A stretch of DNA of 64,000 nt, taken from Hygrocybe punicea. Taxonomy: Eukaryota; Basidiomycota; Agaricomycetes; Agaricales; Hygrophoraceae. How positions within the stretch are numbered: position 1 is the stretch's first letter; the number at the start of each line of letters is the position of its first letter. Below are positions 1 through 12,375 of the stretch, piece by piece. The notes beneath the pieces were generated by a model. The model was not told where the DNA came from, ran no database searches, and was given only the letters and a program-made list of their open reading frames with translations. The stretch covers positions 62,001 to 126,000 of the forward strand of contig OY744470.1 of NCBI GenBank assembly GCA_963556145.1, read 5' to 3'. The position numbers and the translations under genes are program-made.

Positions 1-3000
1 ATGCCGTCACGGAACAAAAAATTAAAAAAGTTGCTCCACTTTTATTGGGAAGTGTGCCCAAAGTATGACGAGAATGGGAAGCTCAAGCAAGAGATGATCC
101 TTGTTGTGTACGTATGATACATCGCTCTGTGTATAGAAAACGGGGCTGAAATCACCTGAAGCAATGCTATTCGGAACGACCTCGTGAGTCTCCACGTTCA
201 TTGGTAGTTCTCGTGTTTTTGATTACCAGATCCTTCGCTAGCAACATCCTAATGAATATATTTGCGGAGCGACTCTCCTTTTTCTTCAAAAAATTGCCAA
301 AGACGCCGAACTCCTTGAACCACTCATCCCCACCTATCGATCCTGCTTGGAGCACCGCCACTCTTACGTCCGCAAAAACGCCGTATTTGCAGTCTATTCT
401 ATCTACCGCGAGTTTGAGCACCTCATCCCTGACGCACCAGAGCTCATGCAGACCTTCCTCGCTGCCGAGACTGATGCCACTTGCAAGCGCAATGCCTTCG
501 TGTTTCTTTCGCATTGCTCTCTGCCAAAAGCGGCGGAATGGATACTGGGCACGTATGATCACATAACGGGACTTGACGAGTTGTTGCGAATGAGTATAAT
601 AGAGGTTATCCGCATAGATAGTAAAAGTGACACCGCACACCGAGTGAGTTTTTGTTTCTCTGGAGTGCCTTATAACCCCAATTCCCGCGCCAGGCTCGCT
701 ATATACGGTGTATTTTTGATCTTCTCAACGCTTCGTCTGACGCAAAATCCAGCTGCCGTGAAAGGTCCGGCTTTATCTTCCCTGCATGGATCAATGTTCT
801 GGTTTACGAACCTCATACAGCTGCGGCCTCAACTTTTGTGAATCTTGTCATCAAAGAGTCGGACAACAATGTCAAGCTTATCGTCTTGGACCGTCTAGAC
901 ACCTTGCGCTTGCAGCACGGGCATGTGCTTGATGGACTCATCATGGATGTCCTCCAAATCCTCTCCAGGTATATATTTATAAAGATAGTTTACACCCTAC
1001 TCATGCCATCGTCTAGCAGTGCAGACATGGAGGTTCGACGGAAAGCCATCAGCATTGTCTTGAGCATGACTTCGAGTCGGAATGTTGAGGACGTTGTATT
1101 ATTCCTGAAGAAACAACTGCAGAAGACGCAAGAACAGGACTATGAGAAGGTGGGTCGTGGTCAATGTTTGATCATGAATGGTTGATGATAACCTTGCCAT
1201 GGCAGACTCCGGAGTATATACAGCTACTCATCCAGTCCATCCACGTTACTGCTATCAAAATTTTGAAGTTGCTGCGAGCGTGGTACACGCTCTTATGGAT
1301 TTCTCAAGTAACCCATCAGCTCTCGATGTTGTCGCATTCGTTTGGTTCGTCCACCTTCATGGCTTTTTTTTTTTCAAAATTAGAAGGACGCGCAGATTGA
1401 CACATCGCTTCTTTTCTCAGCGAAGTAGTAGAAAAATTCCCCCGCTTGCGGCAGACTACCTGCAAGAAATTGCTACAAACGCTTGGTGAAATCAAGTCAG
1501 GAAAAGTCTTCCGGGGTGTGCTGTGGATCCTGGGTGAGTATCTTGAAGGTGTCGCCAGCATCCAGGCCGGGATGCAGGAGATCAGGAAAGTTTTAGGCGA
1601 GATTCCGATTTTAGCATCGGAGCAACGGCTATTGGATGAGGCCGGGGGGGATAGCGAGGAGGCCAAGGAGAACGAGAAGAGTAAGACGGAGAGAGGAAGG
1701 CCAAAGGTATTGGCCGATGGCACATATGCTACGGAGACTGCATACACCAGTTCAACAACGGTAAAGTTGGAGGCCGTCAAAGCTGCTGCGAAGCCACCAT
1801 TGAGAAGTAAGGTTTTTTGAAGCATGAGCGTCCGGGATATGTTTGGTTAATTGAATCTGTTTTGTAGCGCTTATCCTGGGTGGTGATTTCTTCACCGGAA
1901 CCGTTTTAGGTACAACTCTGACGAAACTTGTTATGCGGTTCGGTCAGCAGACGCAGGATCAGACATCGGCAAACATGCTACGTGCTGAAGTTCGTCCCAA
2001 GTCCCGCATAGGATATGCGAATCCTGACTAGCTTATAATTTGCAGGCGATGCTGATTATGACATCCGTCATTCCTGTTGGGCAGTCCAAGTTTGTCACGG
2101 TGCAGATTGACAGGACTCGAACGAATGAATTCTCAACTGCACACAGGCACCGAACGAGCTTGGGGACAGACCATCCGCCGAGGAAATCTTTTTGGAAGAC
2201 ACCAATTTTGGAAGACACCAAAGCTGTGTACTCGAAAATGCTCGGCACCCAGGAGGTTCGTGTCATTGTTCTGCTTCGTTCTTGGTTCCTGCCCTGAGTT
2301 TGGCCTTTTTCACAGAAAAGGGCGGCGAAGCAGAGAGTGCCAAGGCCGCCATTGTGCAAGTCGACGATCTATTAAATTTCAGGCAATTCTCGAAGAAAGC
2401 ACCCAATAATACCATCGATGTACGTTGGTTTACTCAAACAGAAAGTGATCACAAATACAGATTAACTGGGTGGACAGTATGATGACGACGTCGGGCGGGC
2501 CACCGGTTTAGGGGAAGTACGCGAGGACTTCATTTCCAATCTCAGTCGAATTTCTCAGCTGACAGGTACATGCCATGACCTTTATGGGTCCATCCTTGTT
2601 GCTCAATTTCTCGGGGTCAGGTTTCTCAGATCCCATTTATGTTGAAACATATGTCAAGATGCATGGTTTTGACATCATGCTAGGTTGGTGATATAGTTTC
2701 TGATGCAACATCTCGATGACTTACGGATCACGCCTGGTCTTTGTAGACGTCCTCCTGGTGAACCAAACATCTAACACCCTGCAAAATCTTTGCCTAGATT
2801 TTGCTACATTGGGGGATTTGAAAATAGTAGAGCGGCCATCTGTGTACACGATTGCCCCCCATGGCTTCCAAAGCATAAAAGCCACCATCAAAGTGCTCAA
2901 TTGATCTTTCCTCAGCTAATACCATTCACCAATCGTTGATATATTATTATCCAGGTGTCTTCAACCGAGACCGGTGTCATTTTCGGCAGCATACTCTGGG

Positions 3001-3666
3001 AAGGGCCAAACACGTCCGAAGCTTGCATCATTCTGAACGATATTCACATCGACATCATGGACTATCAAGCCAGCGTACTGCAATGAAGGACAGGTAAGCT
3101 GAATGCAAATACATTTATAGGTGGCCTTGGACTGCGGTATTTCTCTCGGACAGTTCCGGAGTATGTGGACCGAATTTGAATGGGAGAATAGGGAGAATGT
3201 CAGCACCACGGTGTCGTTAGTATTTATTTTCATTGTGCTGGCTTGAACTTGGCCCATTCAATCATTGTGTAGTGATCCTCGGGACTACTTAAAGCACGTC
3301 ATGAAGGCTACGAATATGTCATGTCTAACACCAGAAGTGCAATGTCCGGACATTGCGATTTCCTGTCAGCAAACATGTATGCCCGCAGTTTGTTCGGTAA
3401 TGCCCGCTTTCCTTGAATAATCCATCACCCATGGCAACTGACCATGGCAATCTGGAGCAGGTGAGGATGCTTTGGCGAATTTGAGTATCGAAAAGACGGA
3501 GTCTGGGACAATATCTGGCCATGTCCGCATTCGCAGCAAAACTCAAGGAATCGCCCTTTCTTTAGGAGACAGAATTACAATGGGTGTGTCTAGCTTACCA
3601 CGCATGGCCTCATTCTGAATTTGTTCTTTGACAGCACAAAAGGATAATGTGAAACCACCCGCGTAA
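1..3666 (+). pseudogene. SEC26: Coatomer beta subunit (beta-COP), 5' truncated and broken
   Basis: Beta-COP is a COPI coat subunit for Golgi-to-ER vesicles. The first codons read SRNKKLKKLLHFYWEVCPKY, a conserved part of the HEAT-like N-terminal trunk, so the gene begins outside the window. About ten short introns can be placed, for example 116-149, ending at 241, 767-819 and 970-1018. The C-terminal appendage part ends with the stop at 3664-3666. The reading frame is not intact. About 36-38 bp are missing near 745, frames shift near 1259 and 2111, a 16-bp tandem duplication lies at 2190-2221, a stop TGA sits at 2126-2128 where the family has Arg (CGA), and one base is missing near 3343. Because beta-COP is essential, this copy is either a decayed duplicate or carries many assembly errors. 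Identity is clear; pseudogene status is inferred. Confidence 0.85.
2190..2221. repeat. 16-bp tandem duplication inside the beta-COP copy
   Basis: TTTTGGAAGACACCAA at 2190-2205 is repeated exactly at 2206-2221. Removing one copy restores the expected beta-COP reading (..FLEDTKAVYSKM..), so the duplication itself causes a frameshift. Confidence 0.92.
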
Positions 3667-3839
3667 TAATTTTCTTGCGATATGTTACATCTGTTCCTAC
3701 CTGGAATACATGATTATTTTTGTTCCAAGTCACGGCTTGGTGCTTCTATACGCAGATAGTTTGAATCTTTCATCATCCGTAGCTCGTTACCCTCAGCATG
3801 ATAGATATTGTATAATATCATAACTGAAAGTTCTTTGGT

Positions 3840-5206
3840 TTATCCTGCACATGCATCTTTGTGGCAAAAAAAGGTGGCGTTGAAGTTATATATACATCCA
3901 CAACTTATAATGGAATAAGACGGAAGAGTATTTTTGTTCAGCATGCTGTGATAGTAGTATTCACCCAACAACACTTCGTCAGTCCAGATGCTTGCAGCCC
4001 CATCCGCATCCGCCAAAGGCTCAGAGGACATTGCTGATTCCATCATCTGGACGCGACCCTCAAGGACTTCACTCAACAGAGCCTGGAATAGGTATCAAAC
4101 GCGTGGTTTTTTGTCTCCTCGGTTGATAAAATGGAGCTCACCACTCTATACACTCCAATGAGCGGACCAAACTCTTTGAGTCTCATTTCGGGTGTCAAGT
4201 CCAGGAAATCCTGCAAGGATATTTGACAGAGGACCACAAACGATGCAAAGACATTCATGCCATCGAAAGAAGCCAGGTCACCCTCGTTCTTCAGAGTCAT
4301 CAGCATGAAGCATCAAGTTCAACCTAAACGGATGGGCTACAACCTCATGGGGAGAATCATCAAGCCATTCCCGAGTCCCCGAGTCCCCGAAATTGCTCCA
4401 CGCGTCTCATCATTCGTCTCCGCAAGCTCACCAAAACACCTGCCAAGCAAAGTGGCCTCCTCGACAGTGTTTGCGCAAGCGAGATATACTTTACAAGCTG
4501 CGCACTTTGTCTCGCAAGCCTCTGTAATACTCAGATCTTGTCGGAGTTTCCTGACAGCCTTCAGAATCGGGGGGGAATAGGAATATATTCTCGGTGCAGA
4601 CGACGTTTGACTGATTGGTTTGTACAAGTGAGATTCCGGATATGCTTCAAACACGACTAGCAGTCGTGAATATCGCCAAGATTGGTTGCTAAGCTTCGCA
4701 ACGAGCGTCTCGCATCGGAAGGGCAGAGTGGCAAGAGATTCGAAGACGATAGCGATGTGTGGATCAATGATGATGTCAATGCCGTCAAGAGTCTCACGTT
4801 CAACAAGATCCACCGAGCATTGCGCCGCGCAAAAAGAACGAACAAGGGTTTGCTTTTGGATAACGTCCATTGACGCCAGATAACGATGTGGGGTAACTCG
4901 AAGCAGCCACGTAGGCAGAATGCATATTGTATTGCTATCAAGAAGCTCTTGTGGGACCAGTAGAGGTACAGGTGCGGGATTTTGCACGGTCGATGCCGCG
5001 TCATTGGCGAATTCAACCACGGCCAAGGATCGCCTTGGAAATATATATGTTGAAGGCCCTGCATCGAACTTGGTTTGAGGAATTCCGTGAAGACGAAGAG
5101 AGGAAGCAGTTTCAGTACTAGTACGTTTGTCCAGATTAGACGGACTAGAAACGTTAGGCGTAGGCGTAGGTTGCTTGGACTCAGAAGAGTTTCCCAAAGC
5201 CTGCAC
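3840..5206 (-). CDS. Conserved fungal protein with possible XPF-like plus HhH region (SHOC1/Zip2-like)
   Basis: The main open stretch (5206-4337) is 289 residues. It has a proline/serine-rich start and then a domain with DIIIDPHIAIVF, followed by LLVVFEAYPE and later CANTVEEATLLGRCF. This order resembles the XPF-nuclease-like fold of meiotic SHOC1/Zip2 proteins. After an intron the product continues (4306-4145) with DGMNVFASFVVLCQISLQDF and EMRLKEFGPLIG, which fits a helix-hairpin-helix. A last exon runs to about 3840. No ATG is found at 5206 (GTG), so 5' exons are probably missing or upstream. SHOC1/Zip2 proteins act in meiotic crossover formation. The assignment rests on remembered family shape, not on a search, and could be wrong. 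Confidence 0.4.
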
Positions 5207-5496
5207 AAAGTGCTGACATGTCTGACTAGGCCCACACTAGGGCTCACAAGCTTATTGCCCAGGCAAGTTGAATGCAAAGGCTGGTAGCCCACCTCAAGGG
5301 TGGGTACACTCTCAGGCCATCAGACGAAAGGCCTTTGCTTGCAAGCAAGGGCAAAAAGCAAAACTCGTCGCCATATGAAGGGTTTTCCCGATGAGGAAAA
5401 CCCTTCATACCAAATTTTCAAGTTGCCGAACACCAAAACGGTATCATGTGACTTGTGTTTGTTTATTCACATCAGTTTTTGATTGTTTGGTTTCAG
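5207..5496. other. Intergenic stretch with a perfect hairpin
   Basis: No supported gene is seen. The N-terminal coding part expected for EXO84 should lie here but is absent. A perfect 14-bp inverted repeat lies at 5375-5408. Confidence 0.6.
5375..5408. repeat. Perfect hairpin, 14-bp arms, 6-nt loop
   Basis: Arm ATGAAGGGTTTTCC (5375-5388), loop CGATGA, arm GGAAAACCCTTCAT (5395-5408). It could be a small transposon footprint or a transcript hairpin. Confidence 0.85.
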
Positions 5497-7798
5497 CCAC
5501 TACTGCGGCATTACGCCGTGACAGCCATATCCCAACCGCTCGAAAATGAGATGCTTGAGCTCAAGGACAGTCTTGCGGAGTGGGAAAGCATGCCCTCTCT
5601 TCTTCAGTAGCAGGTACGCTTTGGCTTATTATTAATGCACTCTTGTCCAGACAACCACAAATACCACTCCTCGCATAGAACGCAGGCGAAATGCCCGATC
5701 GTCGGTTGCAGATCTCCGGGTCCTCTATGCCAACCAAATGCAGACCTTGCACGCTCAGATCGAGGGTTCATCCAAATTTGCGCCTACAACTCCTGGATGA
5801 CACGTCGTGATTGAGATGGATGGAATCGTTGCGCTTAACACTGCCACATACAAAGTTGATCATGCTGTACGATTCGTCGTGCTGGATGATGCGGTACTCG
5901 TGGCAAGAAGACGGAGGACGAATACGGTCGGAGAGCATACAAGCGCGGCTGGGAGGACGGAACAAGGGAAGTTGATTGCAGAAAAGTGTTGGCCGCTCAA
6001 TGAGATGTTAGTCCTGGATACAAAGGATTCCGCAAGTGCGTCATCCTCTCCGTTCCTGCCGGTTTTTGTTCCCATTTTCAGTCTTCGGGTATGACGAATG
6101 TATTTAAAATCCGCCATGCAGAGGAGACGCACGTCTATCGCACCGAAGTTGCGGCAGACAAAAAAGCTTTGCTCACAAATGTCCGCCAAGTCGCAGAGGA
6201 ATTGGCTGCAAAGAAACGCAAGGAGAGGGAAGGCGAGTATGAGCAACGAAAGAGTCTGTGAAGTGGCGATGTAAGCATTTGCATATTTTTCCCCATTGCT
6301 CTTTCCTTCATGATTGTTGCAAGTGCCAATTCATGCCCTTTATTAGCGCAACACCGTCTCAGCCGATAGTGTCCCTCCAGTTCCTGATTGGATGGCTGAT
6401 CTGAACCACAGGGCAGACGGTGATGACTCTGGTGCCAAGGAGAAGGCGGAGCGGGATACTCGGTGGGTGGGTGAATGGAGTGACGAGCTGACGGTTGCGG
6501 TCGCACTGAGGGAGTGGGAAAAGGCGGTTGTGCTTGTTGAACAAGGTTCGTTCGTATCCGTTTTCCCCCTTGTGTTTCCGGTGCCCACATATTTCATAGG
6601 AAAAGCAAAACTCTCCACAACCCCTCCACTTGCATCCAAACTCTCCACTCTCACCGCTGTTGACCACCTCCCTTTTGCAATCACTTTCTTCCCTTACGAA
6701 TCATAAATCAGATGTTGTTAGTCTCATATCTTGGTGGCTGCGGCTGCAAGCGGGTCCTGCGGCTCGAAGTACCTTCCTCAACGCCCGTTCGAAGGCCATT
6801 CATAAACATATACGCACGATCAGGTTTGATGGCCATATTGGCATGTACATCGGTGATTTAGCGATTGTGGTGTTCACAGGGATAAAGCATATGGCGGATT
6901 GGTGTTTGGCGAGCTTCAAGGAGAATGAAGTGGCCAGTTGTGCGTTGGCTCATCTTGAATCCGGTGGCAAGCTTTTGACTTACTCAAAAACTTTCCCAGC
7001 TAGCGTTTATTAAATGGACAAAAAAGCAGCTAGAAGATCACGCCAAGATGTTCAGGAAACAAGTGTATAGCTCGGGTGTGGACACAAATACCGTGGATGA
7101 AGCTCTCAAGATTACTCATAGTCAGAGTAAAAAGGTCTGTAACTGTTTTAAATAATTACCTCATCTCATTCTCCGTCACGCAGCTCTTGCAAGAATATGG
7201 GCCCGACTTCCACTTCTTCTTGGACGACCTCCTCACCGAGAAACCGAAAGAAACTGTGGCACCACCGCCAGCATTTAGCCTTCACGCGTATCAGAATCCC
7301 GAGCCTATACTTCTTCAAACTCCATCAACAGAATCATTTATGTCGCAGGTCCCCAATTCCGCTCGTCCCAATGTACCCAATGTCCGTCTTCTCTTCTCCC
7401 CGGCTGCGGCCACGCCCGGACCCTTTACCTCACGCTTCCGATCTGCACTTCCCACCCTCACCACGCCCGCCACTGGCGACTCGGACATTCCTTCCGCCTT
7501 CGCACTTCCTTCCGCGCTGCGCACCCCAATGTCAGCATTCCCGCCGCTGTCACCACCCACATCGCCCATTTCCCAAGTCGTATCACCCATCCCGAGGCAC
7601 ATGCGGTCGCCGCCGCCCAGTGCCGATGCACTGCGCAGTGTGACACAGGGCTCAATAAGTCGCCCTCCCAGACCTCTGTCAGGTAGTCCAGCTCCACGCG
7701 CCAGCAGCCCTGCACCCCCTCCACGGTCTACCAATAGACCTGGGAGCGCGCATCGACCACCCCCAGTTGCCGTGCCCAAGAGAGACGGCATGTTCTGA
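5497..7798 (+). pseudogene. EXO84: Exocyst subunit Exo84, 5' truncated with nonsense mutation
   Basis: Exo84 is an exocyst subunit for tethering secretory vesicles. The recognisable reading begins with LENEMLELKDSLAEW. It continues with ERRRNARSSVADLRVLYANQ-type sequence, then a PH-domain region (TYKVDHAVRFVVLDDAVLVA, WPLNEMLVLDTKDS). The C-terminal exocyst bundle contains HIRTIRFDGHIG and FTGIKHMADWCLASFKENE. The last exon is Pro/Ser-rich and stops at 7796-7798. The N-terminal part is missing upstream. TGA at 5798-5800 interrupts the conserved TTPGRHVV-like motif where Arg (CGA) is expected, and an in-frame TAG lies near 5609. Several short introns separate the blocks. Family identity is strong; loss of function is inferred from the stop and the missing 5' part. 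Confidence 0.83.
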
Positions 7799-7879
7799 AC
7801 AATGTCTTCAGGACCACTCCGTTTGGCATGTGGAGGCCCGATAGCGCATTTAAATAACTCTGTAAATAGACAAGTGATC

Positions 7880-9670
7880 CTACGATTCTGCATTTTCCTT
7901 GACGTTGACAAGCTCCCTGCCTTCCTCTACCATATCTCCCTTCGTGCAGCCAACAGCCATCACCACGCCAACCACATCAGCCCTCAACACGGTCTCTCTT
8001 CATGCTCTCCAATACCACAACGGCTTGACCCTTCTCGACCCTGTCACCGACCTTCACCCATACGTCCACGATTAGACTTGGCATAGGGGCTTTGAGCACA
8101 CCTTTACCTGCGGCGAGCACATCCCTGCCTATAGAGAGCAGCCATTTAGGGGATGGCAATAGGAAGGTCGTCTTCACACCACCAGTAAACACATGGAGAC
8201 GCTCCATAGTGCTGGGAGATGAAGAGGGTATGCTATGTTGTGGCAGTTGCCAAATGATGGTAGTCCGCTGATGCTCGCTATTGAGGGTTACTGCCACAGT
8301 TGTCGGGGAGGTGAGCTGCGCGAGTACACATGGAAACGAAGTATTTGATGTTGGCGTGCGCACTGTGACGTCAAAAGTACGAGATGTGGTAGATTTAATG
8401 AGGACGGTGATAAGTTCTCCAGAGGCTTCGTCTTGTAGAGTGATGACTCATTCGTGTATGTCTCCACCAAAGCGACAGGAAAGGGGGGAAGACCAAGGTG
8501 AGGGAGATGTCGTCGTTTGGTCCCGGAGGACTACAAATATTGCAGCTTGTGCAAGAACTTCAAGGGACGCCTCAGAGATAGCTGGAAATAGGTCAGCAGT
8601 GTGATTCTGCGCATATATACGTATGAGTTGAAAGACGGAGACTGTATAGAGAATGGATGACGTACCGTAATAAACCCTGTCTCGACCTCCCCATCAATGA
8701 ACGCCTGATTACCCGCCAAGGTCCTCAGGAATTCTACATTGGTAGCAACACCCACAACTCTATACTCTTCTAATGCCTTGCGCAGCATTCGCAATGCTTT
8801 GGTGCGATCCCTGGCATGCACAACGAGCTTTGCAATCATAGGGTCGTAAAATACGCCGATCTGTGAACCTTCCGTGAAGCCTTGTTCGAGCCGCAAAGGT
8901 GATATTGTCAGGGTGGTGTTGTGGGAGGGTCTGAGGTCTGACTTGGGATGAGTGAAGAGGCTGACAGGAGTGAAGGAAAGGAGCGAGCGAATATTTGCGT
9001 GGGGGTGGGCGTGGAGAGGTAGAGAAGCGGCCCAGAGTCAGGGAGGAAGTTGTTGCGGGGGTTCTCGGCATAGATACGGGCTTCAATGGCGTGACTGACG
9101 AGTGGAATAGCTGGTTGCGCCAAAGGCAGAGCATTGCCTGCTGCGACCTGTGGAGGTGGCGACAGCTTGTATGCGGAGAGAAACAATGGAATCAAACAAA
9201 GGACTGCACCTCCAATTGCCATTCAACGAGATCCAACCCAGTGACCATTTCCGTAACAGGATGTTCAACTTGAAGCCTCGTATTCCTGATCGTGTGAGAA
9301 AAAGGTGAGAATAGACAAGAAAGACTTTCTGGATATGGCCTTACATAAAATAGAATCCCTGCGTATCATTTGTCGAAGATGAACTCGACAGTCCCAGCAC
9401 CGACATAATTTACTGCTCTGGCAGCAGCAATTGCCTTAGCACTAAGATCTGCTCTCAAATCTGCCGAGAGCCCAGGGGCAGGCGCCTAATCACCCGAATG
9501 CGTATTTAACGACAACCTACAATGTAATTGAAGGCACACACCTCTTCAATGATCATCTGATTTCTTCTTTGCACCGAACAATCTCTCTCCCACAAGCTTA
9601 CCACCACACCGAACTTGTAGGCAAATATCTGTACCTCGACATGCCGTGGTCGTTCGATGTATTTTTCCAC
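7880..9670 (-). pseudogene. MCCA: 3-methylcrotonyl-CoA carboxylase alpha subunit, C-terminal part (split by transposon)
   Basis: This mitochondrial biotin enzyme of leucine breakdown is read on the minus strand. The part starts at the transposon junction with [17 protein letters not shown] (biotin carboxylase ATP-grasp), then [11 protein letters not shown]. It continues with the catalytic [20 protein letters not shown] block, [32 protein letters not shown], and a C-terminal biotinyl domain whose lysine motif reads ESMK. The stop is at 7880-7882. Frameshifts are visible: one extra A in the FDNDTQ region near 9376, and an insertion just after ESMK near 8012. The N-terminal part lies 9.15 kb away at 18821-20222 on the same strand. 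Identity is certain from order and motifs; the gene cannot make full-length protein as drawn. Confidence 0.9.
9663..9670. repeat. Target-site duplication, left copy (TTTTCCAC)
   Basis: TTTTCCAC here is repeated at 18821-18828. On the minus strand it encodes part of the MCC alpha motif (..GTGGAAAA..). Dropping one copy plus the element gives an uninterrupted VLVEKYIER reading. Confidence 0.92.
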
Positions 9671-9702
9671 TGAGGGGACACTCGATCTGTCTTATTCGAT
9701 CC
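9671..9702 (+). repeat. Left terminal inverted repeat
   Basis: Pairs with 18789-18820. The inner 14 bases (GTCTTATTCGATCC) match perfectly; the outer part matches with a few mismatches and one-base gaps. Confidence 0.82.
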
Positions 9703-9901
9703 CATCAAAGAAGCACGAACTTGACAGAGAAGAGGAAGAGCTCGACCCAAAGTCACAATTGGCCTAATTGGGACACTTTCGCACGTGGAATTTTTGGACC
9801 CTAACCTCGCCGTAAATAATTATAATTTTTTTTTTTGGTCATAACTCCAGAGGCCTTGAGGCATACCACGCCTGCCGCTTCTCTCTTTTTATCTGTCAAG
9901 A

Positions 9902-12013
9902 ATGGCAGCTGGCGATGTCCTTCTCCAAAGACCGGGTCTACGCTTTTCCACTCTCCAAGTGCGACTTGACGATGTTTTCTTCACAGCTCCGGTTACCTAT
10001 AAGATCGTATTCCAAGTCCGAGTCCACCAGCTCGCCATGCATTCCAAAAACCGCAAAAGTGTATCTGCAAAACCTATTCGTTTCCAGCCCTACTCTCGCA
10101 GCCTACGCCATCAGCCCGTCTCCAATCCCGACCCAGATTACTCCCCCGAGGTTGCCTCGTACGACTTGCCACTTGCACGTATGCAAGAGCTCCTGGTTGA
10201 GCTTGCACAGAGCAACACCGATGCGTTAATGGTCACCTACAGTGTTGTGAAAGGTACTTGGGCACCATGGACACGGTCAGTTTTCAATGCGCAACATTTT
10301 TTTAACCTGATTTATCTCCTACAGTCCCACAAGACAGTATAAAAGCGGTGTTACTGTACCCATTGCAGCGTCGGGCTTCAAGAATGTTGAAGGTCTTGTG
10401 GCCCCACTGTGCCCTCATGCTGCAAATGGGTTTCGTTCCCATCAGTACTCCGAGATGAAAGTTCGCCACTGGGTGGTTGACGGAATTGAGAGGTATGTTT
10501 ATCAAGCTGGACATGACTGTCCATTCCTCGGTTAGTCCTACCCTTTTTGCGTAAAGCCTCATCTAATCAATCAACTAGTGCATATCCCACCACTCCAGAT
10601 ATCCGTCAAGCAAGAAGAGCCCAGCGTGAGCCCCACCCCAAGTGGTCGCTCTCTATTCATCAAAACGCCCAGTCCGCCCAACTACGAGTCAGAACAGGAG
10701 GAGACGATGGATTATTTCGGTGAGGCTTAGATATGTTGATACATGTGAAACACTAACCATCCCTTGTGCAGCATTCGCCTCTAGCCAAGGCTCATCCTCC
10801 ACAGCTACGACCGTATCCTACACGTCATCTCTGGAAATCGATGAATATCTCCGGTCCTCTTCACCTCCGACATCCAATTTCAGCTTTTCCCAACCTAACA
10901 CCGTGATTGCGCCTTCTGCCTCCAATGCCGTCGAAGTTGGCCTCTATCTTCAAGCACTGTTGTCACATAATCCATCAGATGGCCAAAATTTGCATTGGCC
11001 CCCCTGCGCTCTCGCCCACACCCTAAGATCAGATTTGGGCATGTGTCCCAATCCCACTCAACGTACCTCTAGTAGCGTTGTGCGCTCTTTTTTCAGTGCT
11101 GAAAATGCACGAAAGAGGGCATCACCTGGTATGTAACCCAATTGCAGCCTAGCGCATCATCACTGACATTGCTGGCCTGTAGATACTAGACTTATCACCA
11201 TGCTTCAAGCGGCCGAGCAATACGGCATTTTTACAGGTACTACTTTGATGCAAATCCAAGTGTCGTTTAAAGACTAATCTTGATCCTACACAGGACAACC
11301 CTTTCTTCACCCAGCCGCCAACCCGCAGAACCCGCCACAAGCACTCATCCTATACGAGGAGCCGAGTCTCCGGAACCGTTGCTTTCAGAATCTCCGATTT
11401 ATGACAACACCAGTTGGTCGTCTTATCCGTGAATATAATTCGACGATGGGAATTCCTCGAGGGGCCCATTATGCTCTTCTAGCATCATCTCGCCGTTGCC
11501 CTGGGTGCAATTGTGAGTTTTCATATGATGGATATGAAGCCCATCTCCATCGTGGTCTCTGCACGAACACGCCATCCTTAACTCCCGGTAATGCCAAACT
11601 TTACTTTATCTCCATATTATATTGAACCCTCTCAAGTTGCGTATGCTCCACTCACACTAGAAGACATTCCTACCATCTCTCTCCAAACCTATCCTCGCGG
11701 TTGGATCCCACCTCATTCTGAAGAATTTTTCGACACTATAGTTGGCCGACCTCTTCTGGAGTGGAATTCAAGGATCGGCGTTCCTCGGGACGTTTGGGTA
11801 ATGGTCACCACAGCATACATCCACTGCGCATCATGCGACCTCATTCGTACTTTCGATGGGGACCATGCTCACCGCCAAGTGGCTACCGGTCAATGCATGG
11901 ACCCAGGTCAAGTGATGAGTGGCATCATTACAGGTGTAGATGAATCCGAAGTTCGCGAGTTAGAACCTGAGGATGGTGCAGTGGTGCTTTGGAAAGGCAA
12001 AGGCAAAGCTTGA
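9902..12013 (+). CDS. Transposon accessory gene A, Cys/His modules, function unknown
   Basis: Begins at ATG 9902 (MAAGDVLLQRPG) and can be read through several short introns, for example 10273-10324, to the TGA at 12011-12013. No stop is needed within exons where I traced it. Two related Cys/His modules stand out near the C-terminus: RRCPGCNCEF..AHLHRGLC (about 11493-11565) and IHCASCDLIRTF..HAHRQ..GQC (about 11820-11898). The central part is Ser/Thr-rich. The C-terminus ends in Lys/Gly. The modules suggest metal binding and possibly DNA binding. The gene is inside the transposon and runs in the same direction as gene B. The family is not recognised; a role in transposition or its control is only inferred from position. 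Confidence 0.6.
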
Positions 12014-12375
12014 GATCACGGCAAATATTTTACCATCATAGAAAACTGTTATTTGTATCTTGAACATTTGAACTATCATCATGCTTGGGCTACTGTATTG
12101 AACCTTCGTTCGCCAAACACAAACATTTGGTCCTCGAATCATCGAAGTCCATGACACCCTCTTCACAAGTACAGGCTAAAATTTCTACGCGTACGCGGAG
12201 TCCATGGAGCGGTTACACAAGTATCTTCAAATTTCGGGCAATGCGGCTACCTCTGCGGTTCTCTTCAATGTATTCCCGGTCACTTTCTCACCACCAGCAC
12301 GCCCCAATAAAAAAGCATGGCAAATACTCACTCCAGCTTCCTCAGTCCCAGCTTCTACCTCTCGTATCTTTCATC

